Assembly: GCA_040878035.1 (NCBI GenBank)
Contig: JBBDMX010000100.1
Span: 1-64,000, forward strand
From: JBBDMX01 sp040878035
Lineage (GTDB): Bacteria > Planctomycetota > Phycisphaerae > Phycisphaerales > Phycisphaeraceae
Direction: 5' to 3'
DNA: 64,000 nucleotides
A model generated the notes under the pieces. That model saw nothing but the letters and a program-made list of their open reading frames with translations, had not been told where the DNA came from and ran no database searches. This document shows positions 23,353 through 31,916 of this stretch, piece after piece. How positions within the stretch are numbered: the first letter of the stretch is position 1; each line of letters starts with the position of its first letter. The translations under genes and the position numbers were made by a program.

Positions 23353-24495
23353 TCAGGCGTGAGGGGTCGTTTGCGAGAGATAGGCGCGGATGGCGCGTGC
23401 CAGGTCGTGGCCCAAGGCGCGGGCCGTTTGCTGATTGACCTCCTGCTGGCGGGCGATGGCGTAGGGGACTTCGAGCGTCGTCGAGAGCAGCATGTTGGGC
23501 AAGGCCCTGGCCCAGCGTGAACAGGTGAGGCCCTGGCTCGAGTTGGACGCGACGTTCCAGCGCTGGCCGAAGGGCAGATTGTCCGATGCCGCGTAAGGCA
23601 GCGGCCCGGTGCGAAGGCTTTCGAGCAACTGGCTAAAGCGGCATTGCTGTTCCCACACGGCCGGGTCGGACGAGCCGACAGTGTAGATCGTCTGGCTCCA
23701 CCAACTGTGAATCCAGGGGCAGTGCAGGTCCATAGCCATGGTCGGGCCGGCCTGAGCCCAGGTGGGAAACAGTTGGCGAATGGCGGCGGTTTCAGGATAG
23801 ATCGGCGTGGCGTCGTAGTCGCGGTTGTGATCGCGTGGCCGGCGGTTCTTGCCCTGGTCGCCCGCTTCCACGCCGTCGGGATCGACCAAGGGGATCGCCA
23901 GGATGCGCACGTTCCGGCCGAACCATTGCCCCAACTCGTCGTCGCTTAGCGCCGCCTCGAGCAGGCCCTCCAGCGCGTAACTGGCCATCGCCTCGCAGCA
24001 GTGGTGCCGGGCGGTGAGCAGCAGGCGATACGCCGGCTCGATGTCGGGGTCGCCGATGACCGCCTGCTCGACAATGCGGCCCCGGCGCGAGCGGCAGAGT
24101 TCGGCGATGTGCAGGCGCGGGTCGCCGGTGAACCGGTCGGTGAAGGCCCGCCAATGCGCGTGCGTGTAGGTCATGCCCATGCTCAGCAGCACATCGTCGG
24201 CATCGGCGGGGCAGTCGAAGCGGAACGTCCAGTTCTCGCCAACGCATGATGGGCCGAGCCAGCGCCACGTCCTGCCGGCGTCGTAGCTGACCGCCGGGCC
24301 CATTTCCGTCAGCGTATCGCGGCTGGTGATGTGGAACGTCAGGGAGCGCCCGGCGCCGCCGCGCAGGCGGAAGTGCCAGTAGAACCAGTGGCCTTCGGTG
24401 TCGCGCAGATCGGGACGGAAGTAGACGTCGTCGCCTTCGATGCGCTCGAGGATCACGTTGCCGGCGGGAACGTCAGCGTCGATCTGGAGCGTCAT
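23353..24495 (-). CDS. M14-family zinc carboxypeptidase (cytosolic type), paralogue 1
   Basis: This 380-residue enzyme has an N-terminal beta-sandwich (residues ~1-125, GNVILERIEGDDVYFRP) and a C-terminal M14 peptidase domain. Zinc ligands are likely His and Glu of ARHHCCEAM and His of MDLHCPW. The substrate segment DPDGVEAGDQGKNRRPRDHN is characteristic of the nucleic/cytosolic carboxypeptidase (AGBL-like) branch. No signal peptide is present, so it acts in the cytoplasm. A close paralogue is at 38229-39365. The start was placed at MTLQIDAD, where the two proteins begin to align. Confidence 0.88.
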   Translation of the reverse strand: MTLQIDADVPAGNVILERIEGDDVYFRPDLRDTEGHWFYWHFRLRGGAGRSLTFHITSRDTLTEMGPAVSYDAGRTWRWLGPSCVGENWTFRFDCPADADDVLLSMGMTYTHAHWRAFTDRFTGDPRLHIAELCRSRRGRIVEQAVIGDPDIEPAYRLLLTARHHCCEAMASYALEGLLEAALSDDELGQWFGRNVRILAIPLVDPDGVEAGDQGKNRRPRDHNRDYDATPIYPETAAIRQLFPTWAQAGPTMAMDLHCPWIHSWWSQTIYTVGSSDPAVWEQQCRFSQLLESLRTGPLPYAASDNLPFGQRWNVASNSSQGLTCSRWARALPNMLLSTTLEVPYAIARQQEVNQQTARALGHDLARAIRAYLSQTTPHA

Positions 24496-24573
24496 GGCAT
24501 GTTCTTCGATATGCACTTCATGCTCGCGAAAGCGATCATTTCTTTGTTGAGACGTTCGAAAAACCCGGTGCTG

Positions 24574-24612
24574 ATCCCCGGCAAGCCCCCAAAGCGGGGC
24601 ATGCCGGGGCTT
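24574..24612. repeat. Type-A REP hairpin
   Basis: atccccggcaagcccccaaa and the complementary gcggggcatgccggggctt form a near-perfect palindrome between the carboxypeptidase and thioredoxin-family genes. It is almost identical to the copy at 50764-50802. Confidence 0.85.
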
Positions 24613-24642
24613 GAATGGAGGGTTTTGCAAAGACCGCTGTTG

Positions 24643-25212
24643 TCAATCGCCGTACTTCTGCCGCAGGCGGGCGCTGAGGCGAAGCATCAGGTGGATGCGT
24701 TCGAACTGGTCGGCCCAGTCCAGGAGTTGGGCGGTGATTTCGTCATCGGGCACGGGCCCGCCCGGAAGAGGGCAGGCGCCGCCCAGCGCCTTGCGGGCCA
24801 TGGCGCGGTAACGGGAGAGCGTGCGGTCGCCGAACCATCCCGCCAACTCGCCATCCTCGGCACAGAAGAGGAACACCGGCACGCGCCGGCCGGCGTTGAT
24901 CGTCACCTGGTCTTGGAGATCACTGTGCGCATCGCGATCCAGCCAGCGCAGGTCGATCTTGTCTGGATTCGCTTCGGCGATGCGCTGCACCAGCGGGCAC
25001 TGCTGCACGCAGTCGCCGCACCAGATGCCTGACAAGCCGATCACCTTCATCGGCCGAACGAATCCCGCGACCAGTTGCCGCTGGGCGTCGGTGAGGCGCG
25101 TTTGCTCGTGGATGCGCTTCCAGTTGGCTTGCTGACCGGCGGTGCCGGTGGCGAGGTAGTCGGCGTAGGTGAGTCCGGCAGCGTGCTTGGCACTGAGATA
25201 GTCGGCGTTCAT
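24643..25212 (-). CDS. Thioredoxin-family protein
   Basis: This 189-residue protein has a thioredoxin-like domain with a WCGDC active site in IGLSGIWCGDCVQQCP, preceded by a helix (TDAQRQLVAGFVRPMKV) and followed by RRVPVFLFCAEDGE, with the cis-Pro before the last strands. It lacks a signal peptide, so it is a cytosolic thiol reductase or a YbbN/thioredoxin-9-like protein. The start MNADYLS is preferred over an ATG 21 bases upstream. It is in the same direction as the carboxypeptidase upstream of it. Confidence 0.85.
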   Translation of the reverse strand: MNADYLSAKHAAGLTYADYLATGTAGQQANWKRIHEQTRLTDAQRQLVAGFVRPMKVIGLSGIWCGDCVQQCPLVQRIAEANPDKIDLRWLDRDAHSDLQDQVTINAGRRVPVFLFCAEDGELAGWFGDRTLSRYRAMARKALGGACPLPGGPVPDDEITAQLLDWADQFERIHLMLRLSARLRQKYGD

Positions 25213-25257
25213 GGCGTGCAACCATAGTCGCAAAGCATCGCGACGCCAAATGGCGGA

Positions 25258-25881
25258 CTAAGCCCTCGGCGTGGCGCCGGCCAGCAGCATTTGGGCCACC
25301 TCGCGTGCCGCCAGCGCCGCCTCGTTGTCGCGCGTGATCAGGCGGCGCGTCAGCGCTCCCTCGATCAGGATCGTGATCTGCCGCGCCAGGTCATCGGGAT
25401 CATCCGCGCCCAGCCGATCGGCGGCGTCGCGCAGCATCGCCTCAGTGTTGACGTAATGCTTGGCCGCCTCCTGGTGAATGGGGTCGTGCGGCGAGGGGAA
25501 TTCGGCACAGGCATTGAGGTATTGGCAGCCCTCGAAATCCTCACCATTGAAGAATTCGTGCATCACCTCGAAGTAGCCCAGGATGAACGCCCGCGGATCG
25601 TCACCCGCCAGCTTCTCCATGCGCCGCGCAAACGAGGCGGACTCCCAGCGATCGCGCAGGCGAATCGTCTCAAGGATCAGGTCATCTTTGCTCTTGAAGT
25701 GGTTGTAGAAAGTCGTCTTGGTCACGCCCACGTCGCGGAGGATGCGGTCGATGCCCACCGCGTGGTAGCCGTAGGCGTAGAACAGATCCATCGCCCGGTA
25801 GATCAGCTTGTCGCGGGTGGTCTGTGGCGGTTGGCCGTCGCCGAATAACTCGTACGCCTGTTTCTCCGTGACCTGCGTCAT
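25258..25881 (-). CDS. TetR/AcrR-family transcriptional regulator
   Basis: This 207-residue regulator has the TetR N-terminal HTH: TTRDKLIYRAMDLFYAYGYH then GIDRILRDVGVTKTTFYNHF and KSKDDL. The C-terminal ligand domain (residues ~80-205) includes FEGCQYLNACAEF, which resembles regulators that sense thiol-reactive compounds through cysteine. It is divergent from the methyltransferase at 26026, with a palindromic operator candidate at 25901-25919 between them, so it probably represses itself and that gene. Confidence 0.9.
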   Translation of the reverse strand: MTQVTEKQAYELFGDGQPPQTTRDKLIYRAMDLFYAYGYHAVGIDRILRDVGVTKTTFYNHFKSKDDLILETIRLRDRWESASFARRMEKLAGDDPRAFILGYFEVMHEFFNGEDFEGCQYLNACAEFPSPHDPIHQEAAKHYVNTEAMLRDAADRLGADDPDDLARQITILIEGALTRRLITRDNEAALAAREVAQMLLAGATPRA

Positions 25882-25900
25882 GAGCGTTCCTCGTTTGGCT

Positions 25901-25919
25901 GGTTGACCACAAGTCAACC
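25901..25919. promoter_or_regulatory. Candidate TetR operator
   Basis: Perfect inverted repeat ggttgac-cacaa-gtcaacc, 20 bases before the tetR start and about 110 before the methyltransferase start. Size and symmetry suit a TetR dimer. Confidence 0.65.
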
Positions 25920-26025
25920 CAAGTTGCCCCAAAGTCAATTCCAGATGGTAGGCCGCCTGAGTATGGTTGATCTCGAAGCTGGTGAAGCGTTCATCGGCAT
26001 CGAGCACCCTGATGGAGATGCGATC

Positions 26026-27114
26026 ATGACGACCTTGATGGACCCACAGACGCAGACGAGTTTCGACCAGGCAAAAGCGGAGGCCTTTGCCGGTTCGCTG
26101 CTGGAGACGTTGAACCGCGGCGGGTTGACGCTGATGATTTCGATCGGCCATCGCACGGGGCTGTTCGACACCATGGCGGATCTGCCGTGGTCAGGCAGCC
26201 AGGAGATCGCCCAGGCCGCCAGTCTCAATGAGCGATATGTGCGGGAGTGGCTTGGTGCGATGGTGACCGGGCGCATCGTCGCATACGACGCGGCGCAAGA
26301 GACCTACTGCCTGCCCGCCGAGCATGCGGCCTATCTCACCCGTGCCGCTGCCGCCGACAACATCGCGCGCACCATGCAGTGGATCGCGGTGCTGGGCTAC
26401 GTCGAGGACAAGATCGTGGACAAGTTCAAGCACGGCGGGGGCGTGCAGTACTGCGAGTATCACCGCTTCCATGAAGTGATGGCCGCCGAAAGCGAGCACT
26501 CGGTCGCCAGCGCCCTGCGTCCGCACATCCTGCCTCTGGCGCCGGGCCTGCTCGATGACCTGGAGGCGGGCATCGAGGTGCTGGAGATCGGCTGCGGCAG
26601 CGGCGGGGCGTCCTGCCGACTGGCGGAGATGTTCCCCAATTCCGTCTTCACCGCCTACGACCTGTGCGAAGACGCCATCGCCGCCGCCAATGCCACCAAG
26701 GCCGCCCGCCGCCTGACCAACGTTACTTTCGCCACGCGTGACGTTTCCCAGCCGATCGAGCCGCAGCGCTACGACGCGGTTCTGGCTTTCGACGTCATCC
26801 ACGACCAGCGCAATCCCGCCATGGTGCTCCAGCGCGTGCGTGCCGCGCTCAAGCCCGGCGGCGTCTTCCTCATGCAGGACATCGCCGCCTCCAGCCACTT
26901 GGAAAAGAACCTGGACCTCATCCTGGGCCCGCTGTTCTACACGATCTCGACCATGCACTGCATGACCGTCTCGCTGGCGCAGAACGGCGCCGGGCTGGGC
27001 ACCGTGTGGGGCCAGGAGTTGGCGGTCCAGATGCTCGGCGACACCGGTTTCCAGCATGTGCAGGTGCACAAGCTCAAGCACGACATCATGAACAACTACT
27101 ATATCGCGCGGTGA
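26026..27114 (+). CDS. Class I SAM-dependent methyltransferase with winged-helix N-terminus
   Basis: This 362-residue protein has an N-terminal dimerisation/winged-helix region (residues ~15-110, LLETLNRGGLTLMISIGHRT, REWLGAMVTGRIV) and a Rossmann methyltransferase domain with SAM motif VLEIGCGSGGASCRLAEMF near residue 183, YDAVLAFDVIHD and LKPGGVFLMQD. Substrate is unknown; the family is annotated as transcriptional-regulator-fused methyltransferase in many soil bacteria. ATG 26026 has GGAG upstream and suits the domain; a more distant TTG start is less likely. Divergent from the TetR gene. Confidence 0.85.
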   Translation: MTTLMDPQTQTSFDQAKAEAFAGSLLETLNRGGLTLMISIGHRTGLFDTMADLPWSGSQEIAQAASLNERYVREWLGAMVTGRIVAYDAAQETYCLPAEHAAYLTRAAAADNIARTMQWIAVLGYVEDKIVDKFKHGGGVQYCEYHRFHEVMAAESEHSVASALRPHILPLAPGLLDDLEAGIEVLEIGCGSGGASCRLAEMFPNSVFTAYDLCEDAIAAANATKAARRLTNVTFATRDVSQPIEPQRYDAVLAFDVIHDQRNPAMVLQRVRAALKPGGVFLMQDIAASSHLEKNLDLILGPLFYTISTMHCMTVSLAQNGAGLGTVWGQELAVQMLGDTGFQHVQVHKLKHDIMNNYYIAR

Positions 27115-27217
27115 CGGGCCGACGAGTTGGCCATTGAATAATCACCGGAATGGTCGTCGCCTTCCTTCAGGCCCGGAGCCTCGCGCTCCGGGCCTTTTCA
27201 TTTGGCCGGCAGGGTGA

Positions 27218-27616
27218 CTATGCCATCATCAGTTCGGGAACGACGCGGGCGATCTGGTCAAAATCACGGTCGTCGTGGAGCAGGGCGGCGTTGTGTTCGA
27301 TTGCCAACTGTGCGATCAGGCAATCGATTGAGCTGCGCGGCGTGACGGCGGCGGCACGACAGCGGCGGTACAACTGCGCCGCCCGCGCATGGGTGCCGAC
27401 CGCGTCGAGGGGGTGAAGCATCGGCTGAGCGGTGAGATAAGCATGAAGCCGATCGAATTCGCGGTCGGAACGGGCGCCTTGCAGGACTTCCAACAGGATC
27501 ACCGGCGTCAGGGCGCATGGTTCGCCACGATCCAGGTGCGCGCGAAGCCGCTGTGTAATGGCGCCAGGCCGGGGGCCAAGGGCATCGATCCAGGCCGACG
27601 TATCAACCAGGATCAT
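27218..27616 (-). CDS. vapC: VapC-family PIN-domain toxin
   Basis: This 132-residue PIN-domain RNase begins MILVDTSAWIDAL with the first catalytic Asp. It continues ILLEVLQGARSDREF with the Glu, SSIDCLIAQLAIEH with the second Asp and LLHDDRDFDQIA with the last acidic cluster, a complete active site. VapC proteins cut RNA, often initiator tRNA or the sarcin-ricin loop. It starts three bases after vapB, in one operon with the antitoxin first. Confidence 0.93.
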   Translation of the reverse strand: MILVDTSAWIDALGPRPGAITQRLRAHLDRGEPCALTPVILLEVLQGARSDREFDRLHAYLTAQPMLHPLDAVGTHARAAQLYRRCRAAAVTPRSSIDCLIAQLAIEHNAALLHDDRDFDQIARVVPELMMA

Positions 27617-27619
27617 GGC

Positions 27620-27820
27620 TCACCCCCCTGCGCGCAGCTTCTTGTAATCGTACTCGGGGTCGATCAGGTCCTGGCCGAAGAGATCCCGGATGTCCGGTCG
27701 CTCATAGCGCGCCACCAGTTCGCGCAGCGCCAAGTCCACCACCTCGCGCTTGGTCTTGCGCTTGGTGTAACGAAGGGCCTTCTTCACGATCTTGTCGTCC
27801 AGAACAATGTTAGTCCGCAT
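27620..27820 (-). CDS. vapB: VapB-family antitoxin
   Basis: This 66-residue antitoxin reads MRTNIVLDDKIVKKALRYTK, RKTKREVVDLALRELVARYE and a flexible tail with FGQDLIDPEYDYKKL. The first half is the ribbon-helix-helix DNA-binding fold of the DUF2191/VapB type; the acidic tail wraps the VapC active site. It likely represses the vapBC operon. The promoter region just upstream contains tacacctcgtatgtgta, an inverted repeat that may be the operator. Confidence 0.92.
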   Translation of the reverse strand: MRTNIVLDDKIVKKALRYTKRKTKREVVDLALRELVARYERPDIRDLFGQDLIDPEYDYKKLRAGG

Positions 27821-27889
27821 TATACACCTCGTATGTGTATTGCATCATAGCGCCTGCATGCTCGGGCTCCCAGTGCCGGGCAATGCTCG

Positions 27890-28453
27890 TCACTTGGCCA
27901 GCATCCCCGACTCGCGGGCATAGTCGAAGATGCCGCCGGCATCGATGATGGGCTTGACGTCGCCCAGCGGCCCCAGCTTGTAGGTCTTGCCCGTCGTCTT
28001 GTTGGTCAGCGTGTGGTGGTCGATGTCCACCTCGCACTGGTCGCCGGTGCTGATTTCCTCGACCAGTCGCTGCGTGCATTCGCAGGGCAGCAGGTAGCCG
28101 CCGTTGACGCAGTTGCGATAGAAGATACGGGCGTAGAACTCGGCGACGACGACCTTGGCGCCGGCCTCGGCGATGGCCAAAGGTGCGTGCTCGCGCGATG
28201 AGCCGCAGCCGAAATTCCTGCCTCCGATGACGATGGTGTAAGGCGTCTTGAATTGGCCCTCGGCGACGAAGGGTTGATGGCCCTTGGGCAGGCCCAACTG
28301 CGGTTTGGGCACCCCGGACATCGCGTACATGCCGAAGTATTTCCGTTCCGCCGGGTCGGACGGATTAAACGACAGGTACTCGGCCGGGATGATCTGGTCG
28401 GTGTCGACATCGTCGCCCAGGACGAACGCTTTGCCTTTGATGATGGTGGCCAT
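27890..28453 (-). CDS. leuD: 3-isopropylmalate dehydratase small subunit
   Basis: This 187-residue subunit isomerises isopropylmalate together with LeuC in leucine synthesis. Family blocks are DDVDTDQIIPAEYL, GGRNFGCGSSREHAPLA (the swivel-domain loop that contacts substrate) and GGYLLPCE. The start MATIIKG is preferred over longer open sequence upstream. No leuC or other leucine gene lies in the window, so the subunits are unlinked here. A homoaconitase-type specificity cannot be excluded. Confidence 0.92.
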   Translation of the reverse strand: MATIIKGKAFVLGDDVDTDQIIPAEYLSFNPSDPAERKYFGMYAMSGVPKPQLGLPKGHQPFVAEGQFKTPYTIVIGGRNFGCGSSREHAPLAIAEAGAKVVVAEFYARIFYRNCVNGGYLLPCECTQRLVEEISTGDQCEVDIDHHTLTNKTTGKTYKLGPLGDVKPIIDAGGIFDYARESGMLAK

Positions 28454-28713
28454 GGTAGGTCTCGCAAGAGTCAGTTGCAGGGTCGGCTGCGGGTGAGCCG
28501 GAACACTATAGCCGCAAGGCCGCAAATCCGCTGGTTCACCGGCGTGCGCCCGTGTTGGCTGCTGGAGACGTCCGGCTTCCTGTGGTGCCAATGGATTGCA
28601 GCGATGCTGGACCAGTTGCTGATGGGTCGTGGAGCGCAGGTGCGGTAGTGTTTTGATTCGCGGCGTCCGCGTTCACCCGTGTTTCGCTTTTCCTTCTCCG
28701 ATATCATGCAAGG
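28454..28713. other. Divergent intergenic region, leuD/lpd
   Basis: Contains the upstream regions of two divergent genes. I see no RNA gene or recognised repeat, and no strong sigma-70 promoter. Confidence 0.5.
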
Positions 28714-30099
28714 ATGTCTGAACACGACCTGATCATCATCGGCGCCGGGCCCGGTGGTTACGTGGCCGCGATCAAGGCGGCGCAACTGGGACTGGACACG
28801 GCCTGCATTGACGCGCACGCCCAGCTTGGCGGCACGTGCCTGCGCGTCGGATGCATTCCCAGCAAGGCCATGCTCGAGTCCAGCCACGCCTACGAGCAGG
28901 CCCGCAACCATCTGGCGGAGCACGGCGTCAAGGTCGGCGATGTCCAGCTCGATCTGCCGGCCATGCACAAACGGCGCGACAAGATTACCCAGACCCTCAC
29001 CGGCGGCATCGCCAGCCTGTTCAAGAAAAACGGCGTCACCCGCTACCAGGGCCATGGCCGATGCGATGGGCCCGGTAAGGTCGTCGTGCGCAGCAGTGAA
29101 GGTGAAATTACGCTTAAAGCCCGCCGCATCATCATCGCAACCGGCAGCGTGCCCGCCACGCTGCCCGGCATCGAATTCGACGGCCAGCGCATTGCCTCCA
29201 GCACCGAGGCCTTGACCTACGACAAAGTGCCCGAGCATCTGGTCGTCATCGGCGCGGGCTACATCGGCCTGGAAATGGGCTCGGTCTGGCGACGCCTGGG
29301 CGCCAAGGTCACCGTGCTCGAGTTTTTAGATTACATTCTGCCCACCACCGATCGCCAGATCGCTGACGCGGCGCAGACGCTATTCGCCAAACAGGGCATC
29401 ACCTTTCGCCTGGGCGCCAAAGTTACCGGCGCCAAGGTCGAGAAGGACAAGGTGGTCGTCAGTGTGGAGAAGGGCGATGCGGTCGAGTGCGATCGCGTGC
29501 TGATGGCGGTGGGGCGCAAGCCGAACACGGAAAAGCTCAACCTCGAATCCATCGGCGTCAAGACCAACGACAAGGGATTCATCACGGTTGATGAGCATTT
29601 CCAGACGCAGGCCAGGGACGTCTACGCCATCGGCGACGTGATTCGCCAGCCGATGCTGGCGCACAAGGCCGAGGACGAGGGTATCGCCTGTGTCGAGCGC
29701 ATCGTGACCGGATTTGGCCACGTCAACTACGACGTGATACCGGCCGTGGTCTACACGCACCCCGAGATCGCCTCGGTGGGCAGGACCGAGGAGGAGTGCA
29801 AGGCCCGGGACATCGACTACAACAAGGGCGTGTTCCCGTTCCGCGCCAATGGCCGGGCGCGCACGCTCAATGACGTCGAAGGCATGGTCAAGATATTGGC
29901 GGACCAGAAGACCGACCGTGTGCTGGGCGTGCACATCCTGGGCGGCCGCGCCGGCGACATGATCGCCGAAGCCGCCGCCGCCATGGAATACGGCGCCACC
30001 AGCGAGGACATCGCCCGCACCTGCCACGCGCACCCGACGCTGTCCGAAGCCATGCGTGAAGCGGCCATGAGCGTCACCGGTAAGGCGATCCATTTCTGA
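28714..30099 (+). CDS. lpd: Dihydrolipoyl dehydrogenase
   Basis: This 461-residue flavoenzyme reoxidises the lipoyl groups of 2-oxoacid dehydrogenases or the glycine cleavage system. The FAD fold starts IIIGAGPGGYVAAIKA. The redox disulfide is in GGTCLRVGCIPSKAM, the NAD site in VVIGAGYIGLEMGS, the second FAD block in DVYAIGDVI, and the interface His-Glu pair in CHAHPTLSEA. Length and every motif are standard. No E1 or E2 gene is linked; sucC is 5 kb away. Confidence 0.96.
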   Translation: MSEHDLIIIGAGPGGYVAAIKAAQLGLDTACIDAHAQLGGTCLRVGCIPSKAMLESSHAYEQARNHLAEHGVKVGDVQLDLPAMHKRRDKITQTLTGGIASLFKKNGVTRYQGHGRCDGPGKVVVRSSEGEITLKARRIIIATGSVPATLPGIEFDGQRIASSTEALTYDKVPEHLVVIGAGYIGLEMGSVWRRLGAKVTVLEFLDYILPTTDRQIADAAQTLFAKQGITFRLGAKVTGAKVEKDKVVVSVEKGDAVECDRVLMAVGRKPNTEKLNLESIGVKTNDKGFITVDEHFQTQARDVYAIGDVIRQPMLAHKAEDEGIACVERIVTGFGHVNYDVIPAVVYTHPEIASVGRTEEECKARDIDYNKGVFPFRANGRARTLNDVEGMVKILADQKTDRVLGVHILGGRAGDMIAEAAAAMEYGATSEDIARTCHAHPTLSEAMREAAMSVTGKAIHF

Positions 30100-30107
30100 T
30101 CCGGAAG

Positions 30108-30200
30108 TTAGCCACAGATGAACACAGGTGAACACAGATAGGACGAGGTATCAGGAATTCACCAAGCAGGGGCAGAGGCTTTGCGCCGCCCCGGGTCTTC
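30108..30200. repeat. 'gatgaacacagg' and 'ggcagaggctttgcgcc' repeats
   Basis: Two tandem gatgaacacaggtgaacaca units (30117-30138) and a 33-base block at 30163-30195 (aggggcagaggctttgcgcc and following). The latter is a single-arm copy of the inverted repeat at 60203-60288. Confidence 0.8.
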
Positions 30201-30259
30201 CGCAATCATCGGTGTCCGACTGTGGCTATATTCTCCGATGGCTTCTAACAGGATTCACC

Positions 30260-30823
30260 ATGAGTCTGCTACACGACAGCATCGCGGCGGCGGTTGACAC
30301 CTTTGAATCCTTGCGGGCGCTTGATGCGCCGTTGCAGAAGGCCGCCGATCTCCTGGGCGATGCCCTGTGCGGCGGCCGCAAGCTGTTGACCTGCGGCAAC
30401 GGCGGCAGCGCCGCCGACGCTTCGCACGTGGCCACCGAGTTTGTCTGCCGATTCCTCAAGGATCGCCGCCCTTATCCCGCCATCGCGCTTAACGAGGTGG
30501 GCAGCACGCTGACGGCCATCGGCAACGACTACGCCTTCGACGATGTCTTTGCCCGTCAGGTGCATGCCTTTGGCGCCAAGGGTGATGTGCTCATCGCCTT
30601 TACCACCAGCGGCCGATCGCGCAATGTCATCAAGGCGCTGGAGGCCGCCAACGAGTTGGGCCTGTCCAGTATCGCCTTCCTCGGCCGCGACGGTGGCGCC
30701 ACCCGCGGCTTGGCTACCGTCGAGCTGATCGTCCCCGCCCAGATCACTGTGCGCATCCAGGAAGCCCACCAGCTTCTGTTTCATTGCCTGTGCGAACTGG
30801 TCGAGCCGCGTCTAAGCTGTTGA
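30260..30823 (+). CDS. gmhA: Phosphoheptose isomerase
   Basis: This 187-residue SIS-domain enzyme converts sedoheptulose 7-phosphate to D-glycero-D-manno-heptose 7-phosphate, the first step to ADP-heptose for LPS core. Blocks: LLTCGNGGSAADASHVATEF, LTAIGNDYAFDDVF, IAFTTSGRSRNV and VRIQEAHQLLFHCLCE, the last supplying the catalytic His/Glu. The start follows AGGATT at a normal distance. The phosphatase of the pathway is at 14370; a kinase (HldE-like) is not in the window. Confidence 0.94.
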   Translation: MSLLHDSIAAAVDTFESLRALDAPLQKAADLLGDALCGGRKLLTCGNGGSAADASHVATEFVCRFLKDRRPYPAIALNEVGSTLTAIGNDYAFDDVFARQVHAFGAKGDVLIAFTTSGRSRNVIKALEAANELGLSSIAFLGRDGGATRGLATVELIVPAQITVRIQEAHQLLFHCLCELVEPRLSC

Positions 30824-30922
30824 GAGGCAAGACAGGAGTTCAGGAAAGACAGAAAATGCAGTCCCACAAGGCTGGCGCAAGGCTCGCCTTCTGATTTCCT
30901 GCATGGTTGTGATTTTCTGCCA
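30824..30922. repeat. Short inverted repeat between gmhA and ROK kinase
   Basis: caggaaagacagaaaatgcag and ctgatttcctgcatggttg with gattttctgcc can pair in part. It lies between convergent genes and may terminate both. Confidence 0.45.
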
Positions 30923-31849
30923 TCAACCTCCGGCCCGCGCCAGTCGCGCGGCGGCGAGGGCTGAGCAGTCCTGGAGGCGATCGCCCAAACCTGCGGCGAT
31001 GATCTGGTAGCTGGAGCGCGTCCACGAGCCGACCTGGCGCGATGCCTGCTGACGAACCTGCTCGACCCAGGGTTCGCCCAGATAGCGGGCCGTGCTGCCC
31101 AACAGAATGCGGCGCGGCCCCAGCAGGTCGATGAGCAGGGCGCAGGAATCGCCGACGGCCTGGGCGTTAAGCGCGATGACCGCCAGGGCGTCGGCGTCGC
31201 GTTGCTGTGCCAGTTGGCTGATCTGTGCCGGCGAAGGCGGGTTGTCGGCCCAGCGTTGGGGGAAGCGCCACGCCGCCAGGCGCTGGAGGGACGACGCCGA
31301 GGCGAAGGCCTCGAAGCAGCCGCGCTTGCCATAGGCGGTCGGGCCGTCGTCGCGATAGGCGATGTGGCCGATCTCCGGCGGCAGCCCGTCGGCGCCGTAA
31401 TAGGGCTGACCGTCGAGGATCAGTCCCACGCCGAATCCGGTGCCGCAGGTCAGGTAGGCCAGGCGGTCGGCGCCCTGGCCGGCGCCCCACAGGTACTCGG
31501 CCAACGCGCAGGCGGCCGCATCATGCTCGACGCGCACGGGCAGGCCCAATGCCTCGTGCAGACGTTGTGCCAGGGGGATGCGGTCCCAGCCGGGGAGATT
31601 GGGCGGGCTGAGGATGGTGCCGGTGCGGCCGTTCAGGGGTCCGCCGATCGCGACGCCCACGGCCTCGGCGGCGGCATTGCTCTGCTGCAACGCGGCGGCA
31701 TGCTCGAGCAACTGCGCGATCATCGCCTCGGGCCCGGCGGCGGCATGGGCGGGCCAGGCACTGCGGGCATGGATCGCGCCGTCCGCATCGCCCAGCGCCG
31801 CGCTGCACGTGGTGCCGCCGATGTTCAGGCCCAGTAATCGCGCTGTCAT
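30923..31849 (-). CDS. ROK-family sugar kinase
   Basis: This 308-residue protein is a ROK kinase without an N-terminal HTH, hence an enzyme rather than a repressor. The ATP site is LGLNIGGTTCSAALGD. The catalytic Asp is in VEHDAAACALAE and the GTGFGVGLI phosphate loop is present. The zinc motif usually reads CxCGxxGC; here only the final GC remains (YGKRGCFEAFAS), so the zinc site is probably lost. The sugar substrate is unknown; glucose or N-acetylhexosamines are typical. It faces gmhA convergently. Confidence 0.88.
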   Translation of the reverse strand: MTARLLGLNIGGTTCSAALGDADGAIHARSAWPAHAAAGPEAMIAQLLEHAAALQQSNAAAEAVGVAIGGPLNGRTGTILSPPNLPGWDRIPLAQRLHEALGLPVRVEHDAAACALAEYLWGAGQGADRLAYLTCGTGFGVGLILDGQPYYGADGLPPEIGHIAYRDDGPTAYGKRGCFEAFASASSLQRLAAWRFPQRWADNPPSPAQISQLAQQRDADALAVIALNAQAVGDSCALLIDLLGPRRILLGSTARYLGEPWVEQVRQQASRQVGSWTRSSYQIIAAGLGDRLQDCSALAAARLARAGG

Positions 31850-31916
31850 GGTGGTACCGGGTCTGTTTGTCCGATCCTCAGCCCCGCTGAAGCGGGGCCG
31901 CCCTGAGCCGCGCGTT

